Shown: one piece after another, positions 34,801 to 44,794 of the stretch
How positions within the stretch are numbered: position 1 is the first letter of the stretch
Layout of the letters: each line of letters opens with the position of its first letter
Assembly: GCF_050003625.1 (NCBI RefSeq)
Contig: NC_134398.1
Location: forward strand, 203,416,583 to 203,480,582
Reading direction: 5' to 3'
DNA: 64,000 bases
From: Haematobia irritans
Lineage: Eukaryota; Arthropoda; Insecta; Diptera; Muscidae
Translations under genes and position numbers: made by a program
Notes under the pieces: generated by a model
What the model was told of the DNA's origin: nothing
What the model saw: only the letters and a program-made list of their open reading frames with translations
The model's database searches: none

Positions 34801-37425
34801 AAAATTTTAACAAAATTTTCCATAGAAATACAATTTTGACAAAGTTTTCTATAGAAATAAAATTGTTATAAAATTTTTTATAGTAATAAAATCTTGACAA
34901 AATTATGTACAGAAATAAAATTAAAAAAAAAATAAAATTTTGAAAAAAATTTCAAAAAATTTTTTATAGAAATAAAATTTTGACAAAATTTTTTATAGAA
35001 ATACAATTGTGACAAAATTTTCTATAGAAATAAAATATGGACACAATTTTCTATAGAAATAAAATTTTAAAAAATATTTCTATAGAAATAAAATTTTCAC
35101 AAAATTTTTTTATAGAAATAAAATTGTGATAAAATTTTTCTATAGAAATAAAATTGTGACAAAATTTTTTATAAAAGTTAAATTTTGACAAAATTTTTCT
35201 ATAGAAATAAAATTTTACAAAATTTTCTACAGAAATAAAATTGTGATAAAATTTTGTATAGAAATAAAATTGTGAAAAAATTTTCTATAGAAATAAAATT
35301 TTGAAAAAATTTTCAAAAAAATAAAATTTTCAAAAAATTTTTTATAGAAATAAAATTTTGACAAATTTTTCAAAAATTGTCCCTAGAAATAAAAGTTTGA
35401 CAAACCTCTCTTTATGGATAGCATTTTGACAAAATTTTCTCTAGAAATAAAATTGTTATAAAATTTTTTATAGTAATAAAATCTTGACAAAATTTTCTAC
35501 AGAAATAAAATTAAAAAAAAAAATTTTTTTTAAATTTTCAAAAAATAAAATTTTCAAAAAATTTTTTATAGAAATAAAATTTTGACAAAGTATTCTATAG
35601 GAATAAAATTTTGACAAAATTTTCTATAGAAATAAAATTTTTTAAAAATTTTCTATAAAAAAAAATGTTTAAAAAATTTTCTATAGAAATCAAATTTTTA
35701 AAAAATTTTCTATAGAAATAACATTTTGACAATATTTTCTATAGAAAAACAATTTTGACAAAATTTTCTATAAAAATAAAATATGGACGAAATTTTCTAT
35801 AGAAATAAAATTTTGACAAAATTTTCTATAGAAATAAAATTTTGACAAATTTTTCTACAGAAATAAAATTGTGATAAAATTTTCTATAGAAAAAAAAATT
35901 GACAAATTTTTCTACAGAAATAAAATTGTGATAAAATTTTCTATAGGAACAAGTTTTGAAAAAATGTTCTATAGAAATAAAATTTTGACAAAATATTCTA
36001 TAGAAATAAAATTTTGACAAAATTTTATATAGAAATATAATTTTGACAAATTTTTCTATAGAAATAAGATTTTCACAAATTTTTTTATAGAAATAAAATT
36101 TTGAAAAAATTGTCATCAGAAATAAAATTTTGAAAAAATTTTCTACAGAAACAAAATTTGGCAAAATTTTCTATAGAAATAAAATTTTCACAAAAATTTT
36201 CTATAGAAATAAAATTTTGACAAAATTTTGCTATAGAAATATAATTTTTATAAAATTTTCTATAGAAATAAAATTTTGACAAAATTTTCTACAGAAACAA
36301 ATTTTGTCAAAATTTTCTATAAAAATAAATAGAAATAAAAATTTCGAATAGAAATAAAAAATTGACAAAATTTTCTATCGACGTAAAATTTTGGGAAAAT
36401 TTTAACTTTTAAATGATATTAATTTAATGGGGAAAGATGTTCCGCTGGTACGAATTTTAGTCCAATCTTGGAAAAATGTTGGTCCAAAATAAAAATTCAT
36501 TATTGCAACGCTGCTTACGGTGGGCAAACAAATGCCGTGATGCCTTGTATTTTTTGTAACACTGTGGACTCATTGAAAATACGGCTAGTGAGAAGACGAA
36601 ATTCATTGTTTGGATTAGCGAAACTATCGATGTCCAAGCCAAAGATAACAGATCCCACAATATCAACAGTATATCTGGAAAAATCAAAGAAAATGTGTAG
36701 AAGAAGATTTGTGGAGTATCAATTATATAAAAATCTGTGACGTATGCAGAGGGGAAGGACCCGGGGATTGAAACCCTTTGTAATATTTTTCGCATAAAAA
36801 TGTTGCGCTAGCCAAGAACCATAGTACATTTTTGGGGCCTCCGCAACAGAATTCTGTTTACGTCCCTGAATGCAATACATACTAACGTTGTCAATAGGCT
36901 TTTAATTTCAAATGTTTCCAATTGTTTACCCTCAGCCAAGAATTTCTGCGACATATGGTCTATTAGTTTCTGAGCCACATCATCCACTGTGTCAAACATT
37001 GCCTTGAGTTTTCCCGATGAAAATGAAGGTGTCAACTTGGATCTTAATGTTCTCCATCGAGTTCCCTTTAAACTAAGTAAATTTGCCGACATAGGATTGT
37101 GATCTTCATCGACATAAATACCACGATCATGAAAACTCTCAAAGGACGTTGTCATTATATCTCGAATCATTTCAGCATCTCTCACAAGTATGGCAGGTTT
37201 AAAGACCAAATAGATACCAACAAATTTATATTGAAATTTTTGATAGAGTTCATCTAAAGCTAGACCAAAAGGTAATATTCGGTTTCCCACTTTCGCTAGA
37301 GATCCATACAGAAGGGAGGGTTTCTCATCGGAGGGTATACCATAAAGTTTCCATCTGCTATAGTGACGCTGGATTAATTTATATACCGCGGCAATAAAAA
37401 TACCAATTAAATATAAAAACCACAT
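31878..37425 (-). CDS. Cyp6d-like: Cytochrome P450, CYP6D-like (gene 2)
   Basis: Paralogue of the P450 at 17397-24410. Exons (minus): 37425-36887, 36674-36519, 32999-32551, 32380-32132, 32062-31878; total 1578 nt, 525 codons plus TAA, all GT-AG. Exons 1, 2 and 4 (539, 156, 249 nt) equal those of gene 1 exactly and all four intron phases agree, so the two arose by tandem duplication. Visible: N-terminal hydrophobic anchor, WRTLR (124-128), AGSETT (320-325), ETLR (382-385), PERF, and FGQGPRQCIA with heme ligand Cys463. The exon 3 acceptor (TTTTCAG at 33000) sits next to the repeat array and adds VCNILC before RLGVRD; that reading preserves phase. Intron 2 is 3519 bp of 29-bp repeat, while intron 1 is only 212 bp, the reverse of gene 1. 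Predicted ER monooxygenase; substrate unknown. Confidence 0.9.
33050..36415 (+). repeat. 29-bp repeat array filling intron 2 of P450 gene 2
   Basis: More than 100 variants of the A-element monomer in plus orientation. A larger internal duplication is visible: the run with GAAATAAAATTGTTATAAAA and a poly-A stretch near 34420-34500 recurs near 34850-34930 and 35440-35520. No terminal inverted repeats are seen at either border. Confidence 0.85.
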
Positions 37426-37488
37426 TTTTTTGGTACAATATCTTCGGATGTTTTCACAGTAGAGTAGAGTTTTTTCGCTTACAGTTCA

Positions 37489-37495
37489 CTTTATA
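37489..37495 (-). promoter_or_regulatory. Candidate TATA box of P450 gene 2
   Basis: TATAAAG on the minus strand, 64-70 bp upstream of the ATG at 37425. A start site ~30 bp downstream would give a short leader of about 35-40 nt. The 465-bp repeat array begins about 110 bp further upstream. Confidence 0.55.
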
Positions 37496-37602
37496 CTGGT
37501 TTACATTGAAATTGCAATAAGTAGGCTATGCTGACCATTTTCTTATCTTTAAATATGAGTGGAAGTGCAATGCGTATCTGCACAAATGAATATTAGGGTG
37601 AC

Positions 37603-39433
37603 TCGAAAAAGTTGACTATATGGGTTGCGTCTTTTAAATCGGGAAATTGAACTCGAATCTTTTTGAGATTTCCGTGTTGGTAAAAAAAAAATTATCAAAA
37701 TTTGATTTCCCTAAAATAAATGTTGTCAACATTTTCCATAGAAATAAAACTTTGACAAAATATTCTATAGGAATAAATATTTGACAAAATTTTCTATAGA
37801 AGTAAAATTTTCTATAGAACAAAAAATTCTGACAAAAATTTTTAAAGAAATAAAATTTTGACAAAAATTTCTACAGAAATAAAATGTTGACAAAATTTTC
37901 TATAGAAATAATATTGTGACCAAATTTTCTATAAACTTTAAAATTTTCACAAATTTTCTATAGAAATAAAATTTTCACAAATTTTCTATAGAAATAAAAT
38001 TTTGCAAAAATTTTCTATAGAAATAAAATGTTGATAAAATTGTGTATACAAATAAAATTTTGCAATTTCGAAAAAGTTGACTATATGGGTTGCGTCTTTT
38101 AAATCGGGAAATTGAACTCGAATCTTTTTGAGATTTCCGTGTTGGTAAAAAAAAAATTATCAAAATTTGATTTCCCTAAAATAAATGTTGTCAACATTTT
38201 CCATAGAAATAAAACTTTGACAAAATATTCTATAGGAATAAATATTTGACAAAATTTTCTATAGAAGTAAAATTTTCTATAGAACAAAAAATTCTGACAA
38301 AAATTTTTAAAGAAATAAAATTTTGACAAAAATTTCTACAGAAATAATATTGTGACCAAATTTTCTATAAACTTTAAAATTTTCACAAATTTTCTATAGA
38401 AATAAAATTTTCACAAATTTTCTATAGAAATAAAATTTTGCAAAAATTTTCTATAGAAATAAAATGTTGATAAAATTGTGTATACAAATAAAATTTTGCA
38501 ATTTCGAAAAAGTTGACTATATGGGTTGCGTCTTTTAAATCGGGAAATTGAACTCGAATCTTTTTGAGATTTCCGTGTTGGTAAAAAAAAAATTATCAAA
38601 ATTTGATTTCCCTAAAATAAATGTTGTCAACATTTTCCATAGAAATAAAACTTTGACAAAATATTCTATAGGAATAAATATTTGACAAAATTTTCTATAG
38701 AAGTAAAATTTTCTATAGAACAAAAAATTCTGACAAAAATTTTTAAAGAAATAAAATTTTGACAAAAATTTCTACAGAAATAAAATGTTGACAAAATTTT
38801 CTATAGAAATAATATTGTGACCAAATTTTCTATAAACTTTAAAATTTTCACAAATTTTCTATAGAAATAAAATTTTCACAAATTTTCTATAGAAATAAAA
38901 TTTTGCAAAAATTTTCTATAGAAATAAAATGTTGATAAAATTGTGTATACAAATAAAATTTTGCAATTTCGAAAAAGTTGACTATATGGGTTGCGTCTTT
39001 TAAATCGGGAAATTGAACTCGAATCTTTTTGAGATTTCCGTGTTGGTAAAAAAAAAATTATCAAAATTTGATTTCCCTAAAATAAATGTTGTCAACATTT
39101 TCCATAGAAATAAAACTTTGACAAAATATTCTATAGGAATAAATATTTGACAAAATTTTCTATAGAAGTAAAATTTTCTATAGAACAAAAAATTCTGACA
39201 AAAATTTTTAAAGAAATAAAATTTTGACAAAAATTTCTACAGAAATAAAATGTTGACAAAATTTTCTATAGAAATAATATTGTGACCAAATTTTCTATAA
39301 ACTTTAAAATTTTCACAAATTTTCTATAGAAATAAAATTTTCACAAATTTTCTATAGAAATAAAATTTTGCAAAAATTTTCTATAGAAATAAAATGTTGA
39401 TAAAATTGTGTATACAAATAAAATTTTGCAAAC
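37603..39433. repeat. Four tandem 465-bp higher-order units
   Basis: Units start TCGAAAAAGTTGACTATATG at 37603, 38068, 38504 and 38969 and appear almost identical. Spacings are 465, 436 and 465 bp; the 436-bp unit lacks exactly one 29-bp monomer. Each unit has about 85 bp of non-repeat sequence followed by 29-bp monomers. This is a recent amplification within an A-type array. Confidence 0.9.
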
Positions 39434-39670
39434 ATTTCTATAGAAATAAAAGTTTGACAAAAGTTTCTATAGAAATAAAATTTTGACAAAAATTTCAATA
39501 GAAATCAAATTTTGAAAAAAATTTTTATAGAAATAAAATTTACACAAAATTTTCTATAGAAATAAAATCTTGCCAAAATTTTCTATAGGAATGAAATTTT
39601 GACGAAATTTTTTATAAAAATAAAATTTTGTAGTTGTTGTATAGTTGACCTTTTAGTATAATTATTTGTG

Positions 39671-39766
39671 GAGTTTGTAAGGCTTGAGGTCATGTTGTAA
39701 TAAAACAAAAAACATCTTAGTTTTTTTTATATTCTTTCCAAACATGACCTCAAGCCTAACAAACTC
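39671..39766. repeat. 26-bp inverted repeat (hairpin)
   Basis: Arms at 39671-39696 (GAGTTTGTAAGGCTTGAGGT...) and 39741-39766 are complementary except at one position, with a 44-bp loop. It lies within 29-bp repeat sequence but is unrelated to the monomer. It may be a small MITE or a snap-back duplication. Confidence 0.8.
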
Positions 39767-40392
39767 TACCAATAAAAATAAAATTTTGACAAAATTATCT
39801 ATAGAAATAAAATTTTGAGGAAATTTTCTATAGAAATAAAATTTTGACATAATTTTCTATAGAAATAAAATTTTGACATAATTTTCTATAGAAAAAAAAT
39901 TTTGACAAAAAATTCTATAGAAATAAAATGTTGACAAAATTTTCTATAGAAATGAAATTTTGACAAAAATTTCTATAGAAATAAAATTTTGACAAAAATA
40001 GAAATAATACAAAAATAGAATAAATAACATTTTGAGGAATTGTCTATAGAAATAACAAGTATATACGGCCGTAAGTTCGGCCAGGCCGAATATTATGTAC
40101 CCTCCACCATGGATTGCGTAGAAACTTCTACGAAAGAATGTCATCCACAATCGAATTACTTGGGTTGTGGTATCTTAAAACTTCTTAACATCGTTTTCTA
40201 AATTGTGAGTTAGTCCATGCATGTATATATTAGACAAAAAAGTTATGTATAGTTAAGTCTACAAATAATTACGAATCGATATGGACTTTTTGTACGCAGA
40301 GAGCCAGAATTGAAATATGGGGGTCGCTTATATGGAGGCTATATACAATTATGAACTTGTGATTGGGGATCGATTTATCTGAGGTCTATATA

Positions 40393-41325
40393 AAGGGTGA
40401 TTTGTTAAGAGCTTGATAACTTTTTTTTAAAAAAAAACGCATAAAATTTGCAAAATCTCATCGGTTCTTTATTTGAAACGTTAGATTGGTCCATGACATT
40501 TACTTTTTGAAGATAATTTCATTTAAATGTTGACCGCGGCTGCGTCTTAGGTGGTCCATTCGGAAAGTCCAATTTTGGGCAACTTTTTCGAGCATTTCGG
40601 CCGGAATAGCCCGAATTTCTTCGGAAATGTTGTCTTCCAAAGCTGGAATAGTTGCTGGCTTATTTCTGTAGACTTTAGACTTGACGTAGCCCCACAAAAA
40701 ATAGTCTAAAGGCGCCAAATCGCATGATCTTGGTGGCCAACTTACCGGTCCATTTCTTGAGATGAATTGTTCTCCGAAGTTTTCCCTCAAAATGGCCATA
40801 GAATCGCGAGCTGTGTGGCATGTAGCGCCATCTTGTTGAAACCACATGTCAACCAAGTTCAGTTCTTCCATTTTTGGCAACAAAAAGTTTGTTAGCATCG
40901 AACGATAGCGATCGCCATTCACCGTAACGTTGCGTCCAACAGCATCTTTGAAAAAATACGGTCCAATGATTCCACCAGCGTACAAACCACACCAAACAGT
41001 GCATTTTTCGGGATGCATGGGCAGTTCTTGAACGGCTTCTGGTTGCTCTTCACTCCAAATGCGGCAATTTTGCTTATTTACGTAGCCATTCAACCAGAAA
41101 TGAGCCTCATCGCTGAACAAAATTTGTCGATAAAAAAGCGGATTTTCTGCCACTGATTTTGGTAATAAAATTCAATGATTTGCAAGCGTTGCTCGTTAGT
41201 AAGTCTATTCATGATGAAATGTCAAAGCATACTGAGCATCTTTCTCTTTGACACCATGTCTGAAATCCCACGTGATCTGTCAAATACTAATGCATGAAAA
41301 TCCTAACCTCAAAAGAATCACCCTT
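40393..41325 (-). mobile_element. Mariner-like element, internally deleted (copy 1)
   Basis: Ends AAGGGTGATTTGTTAAGAGC and, inverted, AAGGGTGATTCTTTTGAGGT, flanked by TA at 40391-40392 and 41326-41327. 933 bp, against about 1.2-1.3 kb usual for the superfamily. Copy 2 lies at 57016-57957 in the opposite orientation. Confidence 0.93.
40500..41212 (-). pseudogene. Mariner-like transposase with N-terminal domain deleted
   Basis: ATG at 41212 starts MNRLTNEQRLQIIEFYYQNQ, the start of the DNA-binding domain, then the frame jumps into the catalytic domain (AENPLFYRQILFSDEAHFW). The open frame of 217 codons can only be opened at a GTG, so it has no proper start. Catalytic residues are all present: D in LFSDEAHFW, D in WFQQDGATCHT, D in LAPLDYFLWG; 41 residues separate the last two, a DD41D spacing. 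About 100 residues of the paired helix-turn-helix region are missing, so it could not bind its ends normally. Confidence 0.9.
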
Positions 41326-42705
41326 TATAACTATAGACCGATATGGACCTAGTTAGGCATGGTTGTTAACGGCCATATACTAGCACAATGTACCAAATTT
41401 CAACTGACTCGGATGAAATTTGCTCCTCCAAGAGGCTCCAAAACCAAATCTCGGGATCGGTTTATATGGGGGCTATATAGGATTATGGACTGATATAGAC
41501 CACTTTTGGCAAGGCTGTTAAATATCATATACTACCACCACGTACCAAATTTCAACCAGATCGAATGAATTTTGCTTCTCCAAAAGGCACCGGAGGTCAA
41601 ATCTGGGGATCGGGTTATATAGGGGCTATATATTCTTATGGGCTGATATGAACCAATTCCTGCATGGTTGTTGGATAACATATACTAACACCACGTACCA
41701 AATTTGAACTGAATCAGATGAATTTTGGTCTTCCAAGAGGATCCGTAGGTCAAATCTTGTGATCGGTTTATATGGCGGCTATATATAATTATGGACCAAT
41801 GTTGACCAATTTTTGCATGGTCATTAAAGACCATATACTTACATCATGTACCAAATTTCAGCCGGATCGGATGAAATTTGCTTCTCTTAGAGGCTCCGCA
41901 AGCCAAATCGGGGGATCGGTTTATATGGGGGCTATATATAATTATGGACCGTTGTGGACCAATTTTTGCATGGTTGTTAGAGACCTTATACCATGTACCA
42001 AATTTCAGCCGGATCGGATGAAATTTGCTTCTCTTAGAGGATTCGCAAGTCAAATTTGGGGGTCCGTTTATATGGGGGCTATACGTAAAAGTGGACCGAT
42101 ATGGCCCATTTGCAATACCATCTGATCTACATCAATAACACCTACTTGTGCCAAGTTTCAAGTCGATAGCTTGTTTCGTTCGGAAGTTAGCGTGATTTCA
42201 ACAGACGGACGGACGGACATGCTTAGATCGACTCAGAATTTCACCACGACCCAGAATATATATACTTCATGGGGTCTTAGAGCAATATTTCGATGTGTTA
42301 CAAACGGAATGACAGAGTTAATATACCCCCTATCCTATGGTGGAGGGTATAAAAAGTGAGGAAATTTAGAAATAAAATTTTGAATAATGTTTCGATAAAA
42401 TTAAAATGTTGAGGAAATTTTCAATAGAAATAAAATGTTGACAAAATTTTCTATAGAAGTAAAAATTTGACAAAAGTTTTTAAAAAATATAAAAATCTGA
42501 CAAAAGTTAAAAAAATAAAATTTTAGCAAAATTTTCTAAAAAAAATAAGATTTTGACAAAAATTTCTATAGAAACAAAATTTTCTATACCAATAAAATTT
42601 TGACAAAATTTTCTATAGAATTAAAAATTGAGTAAACTTTCTATAGGAATAAAATTTTGACAAAATTTTCTATAGAAATAAAATTTTGACAAAAAAATTT
42701 TATAG

Positions 42706-42975
42706 TATTGGAGGTTAACCTCAATACGCATGTGGAATTAACGTGGACCAAAGACAAATAAGAACACTTTGTTTAAATTCAATAGTTTATTATAAAAACG
42801 GATGACTATCCTATAAGGTTTACAAAACGAGAGTGAACAAATCTTAAAGACAGAGGTATAAAGAAAATTCAAAAAAAGATCATATTAAAATCATATGTTT
42901 AGTTTGACATTTACATCATATGTCTAATTTCAAGTTTTAGTACATTTGAGTTGCAGTGTTGTAGTTTGTCGGTAA
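42706..42975. other. Unrecognised insert in the A array, starts with a palindrome
   Basis: The 29-bp array breaks at a 12-bp perfect palindrome GAGGTTAACCTC (42711-42722) inside TATTG...CAATA. About 250 bp of non-repeat DNA follow before A-type sequence returns. Not identified; an LTR or small DNA element fragment is possible. Confidence 0.4.
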
Positions 42976-43296
42976 CATATAGAAATAAAAATTTTTGGGA
43001 AATATATAAAGAAAATTTTGAAAAAAATTTCTAAAAATTCCATTTCTTCAAAGATTTTCAATTTCGTGTAAGATCGTGTAAAACATAAGATTTTGTAAAT
43101 TTGGTAAATTTTTATAAGATTATTTTTGGCACGAGTGACAACTGTGATCTCGATACGTGTACTGTTTGGTGCGCTCAATGAACTGGTGCAATCATCGTTC
43201 GTTATTTCTTTAAAAATGAGGAAGGACAAATCTCTTCTTCATTTAACACTTGACGGGCATTAAAAAACTTAACAATCAGGTCAAATCAGACACGTC

Positions 43297-43790
43297 TGCA
43301 CGCAAAGAAAAAAAAACGTTTGGAAAACGTGTACCGAAAACGTTTTTCTTTTGTTAGAGTTTTTTGAATTGCTTTGAAAAGTATGCACTTTTTTCACCAA
43401 AAAAATTCGTTTGTTACAAAATTTTTATTTTTTCGATAAAAAAAGTTATTTTCGAACCACAACACAGTCCATTTGTTTTATATCAAACACTGTTCTTTTC
43501 TGACTTTAGGTTTTTAATAAGACACATTTTACAGTTAATAGTAAAAATTTTATATAGTAGAATGTAATGTTGAACATTTTTTCGGAATCTTCCGACCATA
43601 TGTGGAATATATTTAAAAAAAAAACTTTGGTCGAAGCAGGGATCGAACCCACGACCCTTGGCATGCAAGTCGGACGTAGCAACCACTGCTCCACGGTGCC
43701 CAACTAAATGTAAATATCTGTTAAATAAACTTTGTTTAATCGGCTCGTGGGCGCCGCAAGCTATGCTATATAAATATAACTTATATGGGT
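43297..43790 (-). mobile_element. SINE-like element with tRNA-type promoter, family 1 copy 1
   Basis: Minus strand carries a tRNA-like body with A box TGGAGCAGTGG (43683-43693) and B box GGTTCGATCCC (43639-43649). It is preceded by TTATATTTATATAGCATAG and GGCGCCCACGA, and followed by ~330 bp of tail ending in AAAACGTTTTC and a CACGCAAAG-type terminus. The same order recurs at 58798-59310. The boxes match Pol III internal promoters; the body does not fold convincingly as a functional tRNA. Confidence 0.75.
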
Positions 43791-43804
43791 AATTGTCTAT
43801 TGAT

Positions 43805-44225
43805 GACAATAACTGCTACATAGCTCAGTGGATAGTGTGTTGCCTTACAAATTGCAGGGTCCGCGGTTCGATTCTCCGTCCAGGCGAAAGGTAAACAATT
43901 TTTTTAAATTTATAAAATCGTATAATTTCTTCTACATTGTTTGTATTAAAGAAAAAGGTGCTAAGAACTAAAAAAAACTTCGTGGAAGTGAGAAAGATGT
44001 GAGGGAATATGCAATTAGCCGAAAAAAAAATTTTGAGTTAGTCTTTATGAAATTGTTTTTACATCCTGGAAAAGAGTACACGTTTATCACAAAAAGTATA
44101 TACTTTTCTTCCAAATACACTTCCTTTAACGAAAAGCAAATGAGAAACGAACTTTGTTTGTCTAAAATTTCGTTTGGGAGGAAAGAATTATTTTTTTGCG
44201 TGTATACCTTGATTGGTCTATGCTG
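43805..44225 (+). mobile_element. SINE-like element with tRNA-type promoter, family 2
   Basis: A box TAGCTCAGTGG (43821-43831) and B box GGTTCGATTCT (43865-43875), then CCAGGCGAAAGG and a tail containing GAAAAAGGTGCTAAGAACTA and CGTGGAAGTGAGAAAGATGT. The tail recurs at 59765-59917. It lies head to head with the minus-strand module at 43297-43790, their starts only ~15 bp apart. Confidence 0.72.
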
Positions 44226-44239
44226 CAAATAAACAAAGT

Positions 44240-44786
44240 CAATGCGATTTTGACTTGAGACATCTCTCTACATTTCTTGGTCTATGATTGCATTCCCCTA
44301 CCGACAAACGCTTTGGTTGTGCTTACACATTAATGATTTGTAAATTGCTCCCTCTATAGGAATCATTTCCCCTCATAATTTTATTTAATTTTTTCTTTAT
44401 TAGTCAAGTACTTTCTGTGCCTCCAATTTAGAATGATTCGTGTGTGCACATTCTCAGTCGTCCAACATCTTCATTGTTGATATGGTGTAAGGGCACTCTC
44501 TGTTCCAGCAGTCAACTCTGTTAGTTTCTTCTCATTATGTTTTCTTCAATTATTTGTTATTGTTATCTTCCTGTAGAACTATATCGTACGACAGAGAGTC
44601 GCAAGCCAACATTTTGCAATGTTGCGCCACAAATATCTTCCTCTCATAGCTGATTGCCTGGTCGAAAATGTTTTATTAAAAATCTGTGCTACATGATGAT
44701 GTCATCATTATGGTGGAGACAACAACAGACTCTGAGCAAACAAATGTTGCTTAAGGCAATACAACAACAACAAGGTATATTTTGTG
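44240..44786. other. Intergenic, nothing recognised
   Basis: No credible gene or shared repeat seen. Confidence 0.4.
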
Positions 44787-44794
44787 GTTGCAAC

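Larger units (their letters stand above)
40049..42357 (+). mobile_element. DINE-like element, family B, full length with mariner insert
   Basis: The left end is AAGTATATACGGCCGTAAGT followed by the hairpin TTCGGCCAGGCCGAA and ACCCTCCACCATGGATTGCG. Diverged ~153-bp units follow after 41328, then a GACGGACGGACGG run (42203), and the right end TATGGTGGAGGGTATAAAAA. The mariner at 40393-41325 interrupts it. No target duplication is evident. Confidence 0.8.
37680..43148 (+). mobile_element. A element containing a DINE-like element and a mariner
   Basis: 29-bp repeat runs from about 37680 to 40045, stops at a family-B element (40049-42357), resumes at 42360 and ends at TTTTTGGCACGAGTGACAAC-TGTG (43125-43148), a diverged right end of the A type. 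The family-B element in turn contains a mariner, so three levels of insertion are stacked. The left terminus is not identifiable. Confidence 0.65.

Noticed and set aside
36457..36795. Separate minus-strand frame near 36.5 kb
   Set aside because: It is a shadow of exon 2 of P450 gene 2 read in another frame.
33365..39850. Many frames reading FYFYRKFCQNFISIENF-like repeats
   Set aside because: They follow the 29-bp monomer (three monomers make 29 codons) and occur in every array in whichever orientation lacks stops; no start, splice or composition support.
40500..41153. 217-codon transposase-like frame as an intact or domesticated gene
   Set aside because: It opens only at GTG (and at TTG in the copy at 57198); the true ATG lies upstream and out of frame because the DNA-binding domain is deleted.
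43628..43705. Functional tRNA gene on the minus strand
   Set aside because: A and B boxes are good, but I cannot pair an acceptor stem and the sequence recurs within a longer repeated element.
43812..43890. Functional tRNA gene on the plus strand
   Set aside because: Same reason: promoter boxes without a convincing cloverleaf, followed by a repeated tail.
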